Assembly (NCBI GenBank): GCA_947243855.1 | Contig: CAMXIK010000020.1 | Location: forward strand, 1 to 64,000 | Length of the DNA: 64,000 nucleotides | Origin: an uncultured Lachnospiraceae bacterium | GTDB taxonomy: Bacteria; Bacillota; Clostridia; Lachnospirales; Lachnospiraceae | Direction: 5' to 3' | In this document: positions 60,744 through 64,000 of the stretch, in pieces | Numbering within the stretch: position 1 is the stretch's first letter | Layout of the letters: every line of letters begins with the position of its first letter | The notes under the pieces: model-generated | Seen by the model: only the letters and a program-made list of their open reading frames with translations | What the model was told of the DNA's origin: nothing | The model's database searches: none | Position numbers and translations under genes: made by a program

Positions 60744-62090
60744 ATGATGGAAAAAATAAGAGAGTATATAACAGATTACAAGGCGGGAAAATTCTGGGAG
60801 GAGACCGTGTGCGAGGCGGAAAAAATGGAGGACTGTATGCGCGTGGTTAATGTGTACCCTGACGTGACATTCCAGAAGATACGGGGATTCGGCGGCGCTT
60901 TTACCGAGAGTGCGGCGCATAATTACGCAGCTATGAGCGACGCCCGGAAAAAGGAGATGATGCAGGCGTATTTCGGGCGGGACGGCCTTCGGTACAACCT
61001 TGGCCGCATCCATATGAACAGCTGCGATTTTGCGCTGGGGAATTATACCTATGTGGAGGAGAACGACGAGGAGCTAAAAACCTTTTCAATTGCCCATGAC
61101 GAGAAGGAGATTCTGCCGTTAATCCGCGACGCGCAGGAGGCATACGGGGATAAGCTGGCGTTTATGGCCGCGCCATGGTCGCCGCCGGCCTTTATGAAGA
61201 CCAACGGGGAGATGAACAACGGCGGAAAGTTGAAGAGAGAATATTATCCGCTTTGGGCGGCCTATTTTGTGAAATTTATCGAGGCTTATCAGCAGGCGGG
61301 CGTATCCGTGGATTTCCTGACGGCGCAGAACGAGCCGATGGCGGTGCAGACGTGGGATTCCTGTATTTATACTTCCGAGGAAGAGGCGCTTTTTGTGCGG
61401 GAGTATCTAGGCCCCGCTTTGGAGCGGGCGGGACTTGCCGATATCGGTATTTATGTGTGGGATCACAATAAAGAGGAGGCGTATCAGCGTTTTAAAGAGG
61501 TCTTGGCGGACAAGGAGACGGAAAAATACGTCAGCGGAGCGGCTGTGCACTGGTATACGGGGGATCATTTCGAAGCGGCTGAGTTGATTCGGAAGCAGTA
61601 TCCGGACATGGAGGTGTTTTTCACGGAGGGCTGTGTGGAGTATTCCCGTTTCGCTGATTCGGGGGAAGCGGAGAAAGCGGAAATGTACGCCCATGATATG
61701 ATGGGAAACTTGAGTGCGGGGGTGAGCGCTTCCTTTGACTGGAATTTGTTTCTGGATGCGGAGGGCGGACCCAATCATGTGGGGAATTTCTGCGCGGCGC
61801 CGATTATGTGCAATCCGCAGGAAGATACCTTTGAAAAACGCCTGTCCTACTATTATATTGGGCATTTCAGCCGCTTTATCGAGCCGGGCGCGGTGAAGAT
61901 TGGCACGACGCGCTACAGCGACGCGGTGGAGGCGGCAGCTTTCTTAAACCCGGATGGGGAGCGCGCGCTCGTTTTGTTAAATAAGACAGACAGGGAAGTT
62001 CCCGTGACGGTCAGGGAGGACGGCTATGGAAAAGAGACGACGCTTGCGCCGCATTCCATTCATACCATTTGCTACAAAATGAGTAACTAA
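60744..62090 (+). CDS. GH30-family glycosidase, no signal peptide
   Basis: IRGFGGAFTESAAHNYAAM, GRIHMNSCDFALGNYTY, FMAAPWSPPAFMKTNGEMNNGGKL, LTAQNEPMAVQTWDSCIYTSEEE. Confidence 0.9.
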   Translation: MMEKIREYITDYKAGKFWEETVCEAEKMEDCMRVVNVYPDVTFQKIRGFGGAFTESAAHNYAAMSDARKKEMMQAYFGRDGLRYNLGRIHMNSCDFALGNYTYVEENDEELKTFSIAHDEKEILPLIRDAQEAYGDKLAFMAAPWSPPAFMKTNGEMNNGGKLKREYYPLWAAYFVKFIEAYQQAGVSVDFLTAQNEPMAVQTWDSCIYTSEEEALFVREYLGPALERAGLADIGIYVWDHNKEEAYQRFKEVLADKETEKYVSGAAVHWYTGDHFEAAELIRKQYPDMEVFFTEGCVEYSRFADSGEAEKAEMYAHDMMGNLSAGVSASFDWNLFLDAEGGPNHVGNFCAAPIMCNPQEDTFEKRLSYYYIGHFSRFIEPGAVKIGTTRYSDAVEAAAFLNPDGERALVLLNKTDREVPVTVREDGYGKETTLAPHSIHTICYKMSN

Positions 62091-62212
62091 AAAAATGATA
62101 CCTTTGTAAAATTCAGATCATTTTTATCAGCGGACACGCAATCTATAATCAACTTATCAGCTGACAACAAAAGAACTTGATAAAAAAAGGAAAACAAAAA
62201 GGAGGATATGTT

Positions 62213-63658
62213 ATGAAGGTGAAAAAGGTACTATCTGTTATGCTTGCCACAGCGATGGTATTCAGTATGACGGCGTGCGGCGGCGGTGACAACGCTTCTA
62301 CAGGAGGCGACGCAGCGGTGGATTCCGGAACGGCTGCCGATGCAGGAACGCAGAGTGGGACGGACGCGGGCGGCGCGGAGGAAGCGCCTGCATCCAGCGG
62401 GGATAAGCTGGTAGTCTGGACGTTGGCGAAAGATTTGGAGCAGTTTGCAGACTACTATAAAGAAAAGACCGGCAACGAGGTGGAGACGGTTGTCATCGAG
62501 CCGGCCAACTATGTGACCAAAGTACAGACAGCTTTAAACGGCGGACAGAAAGAGCCGGATATCATTGTAGGCGAGCCGCAGATGCTGGAGGATTTCTATG
62601 ATGCAGGCTACTTTGAGGACCTGAATCAGGCGCCCTACAATGCGCAGGATTACGCAGACCAGATCGTGGATTATGTTTGGGAAGTAGGACAGGACGCGGA
62701 CGGCATTCAGAGAGCGATTTCTTATCAGATTACCCCGGCGGGCATCTACTATAGAAGAGACATTGCAAAGACTGTGTTTGGCACCGACGATCCGAACGAG
62801 ATCGGCCAGTTGTTTGCGGATTATCCGACCATTATGGAGACGGCGCGGACTTTGAAGGACTCCGGTTACCGTATTTTCGCTTCCGATGCGGAAATCAACT
62901 ATTTCTCCGGCGACTCCGCATGGGTTATCGACGGCGTGTTGAATGTGGATCAGGGTAGAAAGGATTATCAGGATCTTTGTATTTATCTGTATCAGGACGA
63001 TCTGACAGCTTATGCGAACCAGTGGTCGACTCCTTGGTATCAGGCGATGGCGGGCGAGGTGCCGATTCTGACCGCGGATATCCAGAACTACGCGGATGAC
63101 TCTGTGGATGTGTGGAATGCAGAGACCTTTGCAGAGGCGACTAAGGATCTGGATAAGACGGAAGTGTTTGCGTTCGGTCTTCCTTCTTGGGGCGTGCTTA
63201 CGATGAGAGATAACGTGCAGGGAACGTCCGGCAAGTGGGGCGTGTGCTCCGGCCCGGCTTACGGCTTCGGTGGCGGCACCTTTATCGGTATCTCCTCTCA
63301 GTCCGAGAGAAAAGAGCTGGCGTGGGATTTCCTGAAATTCTGTACGCTGAACGAGGACACCGCAAACTGGTGGATTGAGAAGTCCGAGGGCGATACCGTA
63401 TCTTTGATCCCGGTGCTGGAAGCGCATGCGGAGGATAAGAACGAGGTTTACGGCGGACAGCAGCTTTACAAGTTCTGGCTGGAGCAGGCGAAGGGAATCG
63501 ACTATTCCAAGGTGACCAGATATGACAAGTTTATCAACGACGAGTGGGGAAGGGCGACCACGGCGATTAAGACAGGCGATATGAACAAAGAAGAGGCGTG
63601 GAACAATTTCTATGACCAGATAGAGGCGACCTATCCGGAAATCACAGTAAACAGATAA
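62213..63658 (+). CDS. Sugar ABC transporter substrate-binding lipoprotein
   Basis: ORF 62177..63658; MKVKKVLSVMLATAMVFSMTACGGG lipobox; SBP family 1. Confidence 0.92.
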   Translation: MKVKKVLSVMLATAMVFSMTACGGGDNASTGGDAAVDSGTAADAGTQSGTDAGGAEEAPASSGDKLVVWTLAKDLEQFADYYKEKTGNEVETVVIEPANYVTKVQTALNGGQKEPDIIVGEPQMLEDFYDAGYFEDLNQAPYNAQDYADQIVDYVWEVGQDADGIQRAISYQITPAGIYYRRDIAKTVFGTDDPNEIGQLFADYPTIMETARTLKDSGYRIFASDAEINYFSGDSAWVIDGVLNVDQGRKDYQDLCIYLYQDDLTAYANQWSTPWYQAMAGEVPILTADIQNYADDSVDVWNAETFAEATKDLDKTEVFAFGLPSWGVLTMRDNVQGTSGKWGVCSGPAYGFGGGTFIGISSQSERKELAWDFLKFCTLNEDTANWWIEKSEGDTVSLIPVLEAHAEDKNEVYGGQQLYKFWLEQAKGIDYSKVTRYDKFINDEWGRATTAIKTGDMNKEEAWNNFYDQIEATYPEITVNR

Positions 63659-63722
63659 TGATTGAGAGGAGGAGGGGGCAGCGAAGCGCGGCCCCCTTTG
63701 CCTTATGGGGACGGAGGGAATT

Positions 63723-64000
63723 ATGGCAAAAACAAATGCGGGGAAACCCAAAAAAAGAGATATCAATCGTATGGCCTATCTGTTCGTGCTGCCTTTTGTA
63801 ATCGTTTTTCTGACATTCAGCGTATATCCGGTATTCCGCACGCTGTATTTAAGTTTTACTAACTATAAAGGCTTCGGAGATCCGGCATGGGCAGGACTTA
63901 ACAATTACATAAGAGTCTTGAAAGACAAATTTTTCTGGAAGGCTTTGGGAAACACCATTAAGATCTGGGGCGTGAATATCATATTGCAGCTAGGTCTGGC
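63723..64000 (+). CDS. Sugar ABC transporter permease (MalF-type), truncated by window end
   Basis: MAKTNAGKPKKRDINRMAYLFVLPFVIVFLTFSVYPVFRTLYLSFTNYKGFGDPAWAGLNNYIRVLKDKFFWKALGNTI, open to window end. Confidence 0.9.
   Translation, partial: MAKTNAGKPKKRDINRMAYLFVLPFVIVFLTFSVYPVFRTLYLSFTNYKGFGDPAWAGLNNYIRVLKDKFFWKALGNTIKIWGVNIILQLGL

Noticed and set aside
62534-63766. 410-aa minus-strand ORF
   Set aside because: Antisense to a convincing SBP gene; no recognisable domain and composition typical of a shadow ORF.
1-64000. CRISPR array, prophage or transposase
   Set aside because: No regularly spaced direct repeats, phage structural genes or transposase domains seen in the ORF list.

Overview
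Chromosomal window that looks like a Lachnospiraceae-type Firmicute (inferred from protein families, SD sequences and codon usage; not searched). Most genes are on the + strand. Main content, in order: gltB(partial)-gltD; L,D-transpeptidase; YcxB-like protein; chemotaxis receptor; a YesM/YesN-type two-component system divergent from a sugar ABC operon with a GH31 alpha-xylosidase; an AlbA/Schlafen-type regulator; asnA; a LytTR/GHKL two-component system; an NSS transporter; a genome-maintenance cluster (radical-SAM DNA repair pair with LexA-type boxes, PD-(D/E)XK-DinG helicase fusion, HPr-like protein); a GH13 enzyme; a heterodimeric ABC exporter preceded by a leader-peptide attenuator; a beta-mannooligosaccharide phosphorolysis locus (LacI, AraC, ABC, epimerase, two GH130); Trk K+ uptake; AzlCD; a PadR/DUF1700/DUF4097/CPBP/PspC envelope-stress operon; and a beta-glucan phosphorolysis locus (two GH94, GH30, ABC). 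Strongest non-routine signals: (1) an sORF/attenuator before the ABC exporter with mutually exclusive pairings; (2) a clustered 15-17 bp palindrome TTGACTTAANNRGTCAA, mostly inside coding sequence and always in the same codon frame there; (3) two perfect GAAC-N4-GTTC boxes flanking the promoter of the radical-SAM repair operon; (4) covarying stem-loop elements bracketing the PadR operon; (5) two regulators disrupted by a nonsense codon and a poly-G frameshift. No CRISPR array, rRNA, tRNA or transposase was recognised.
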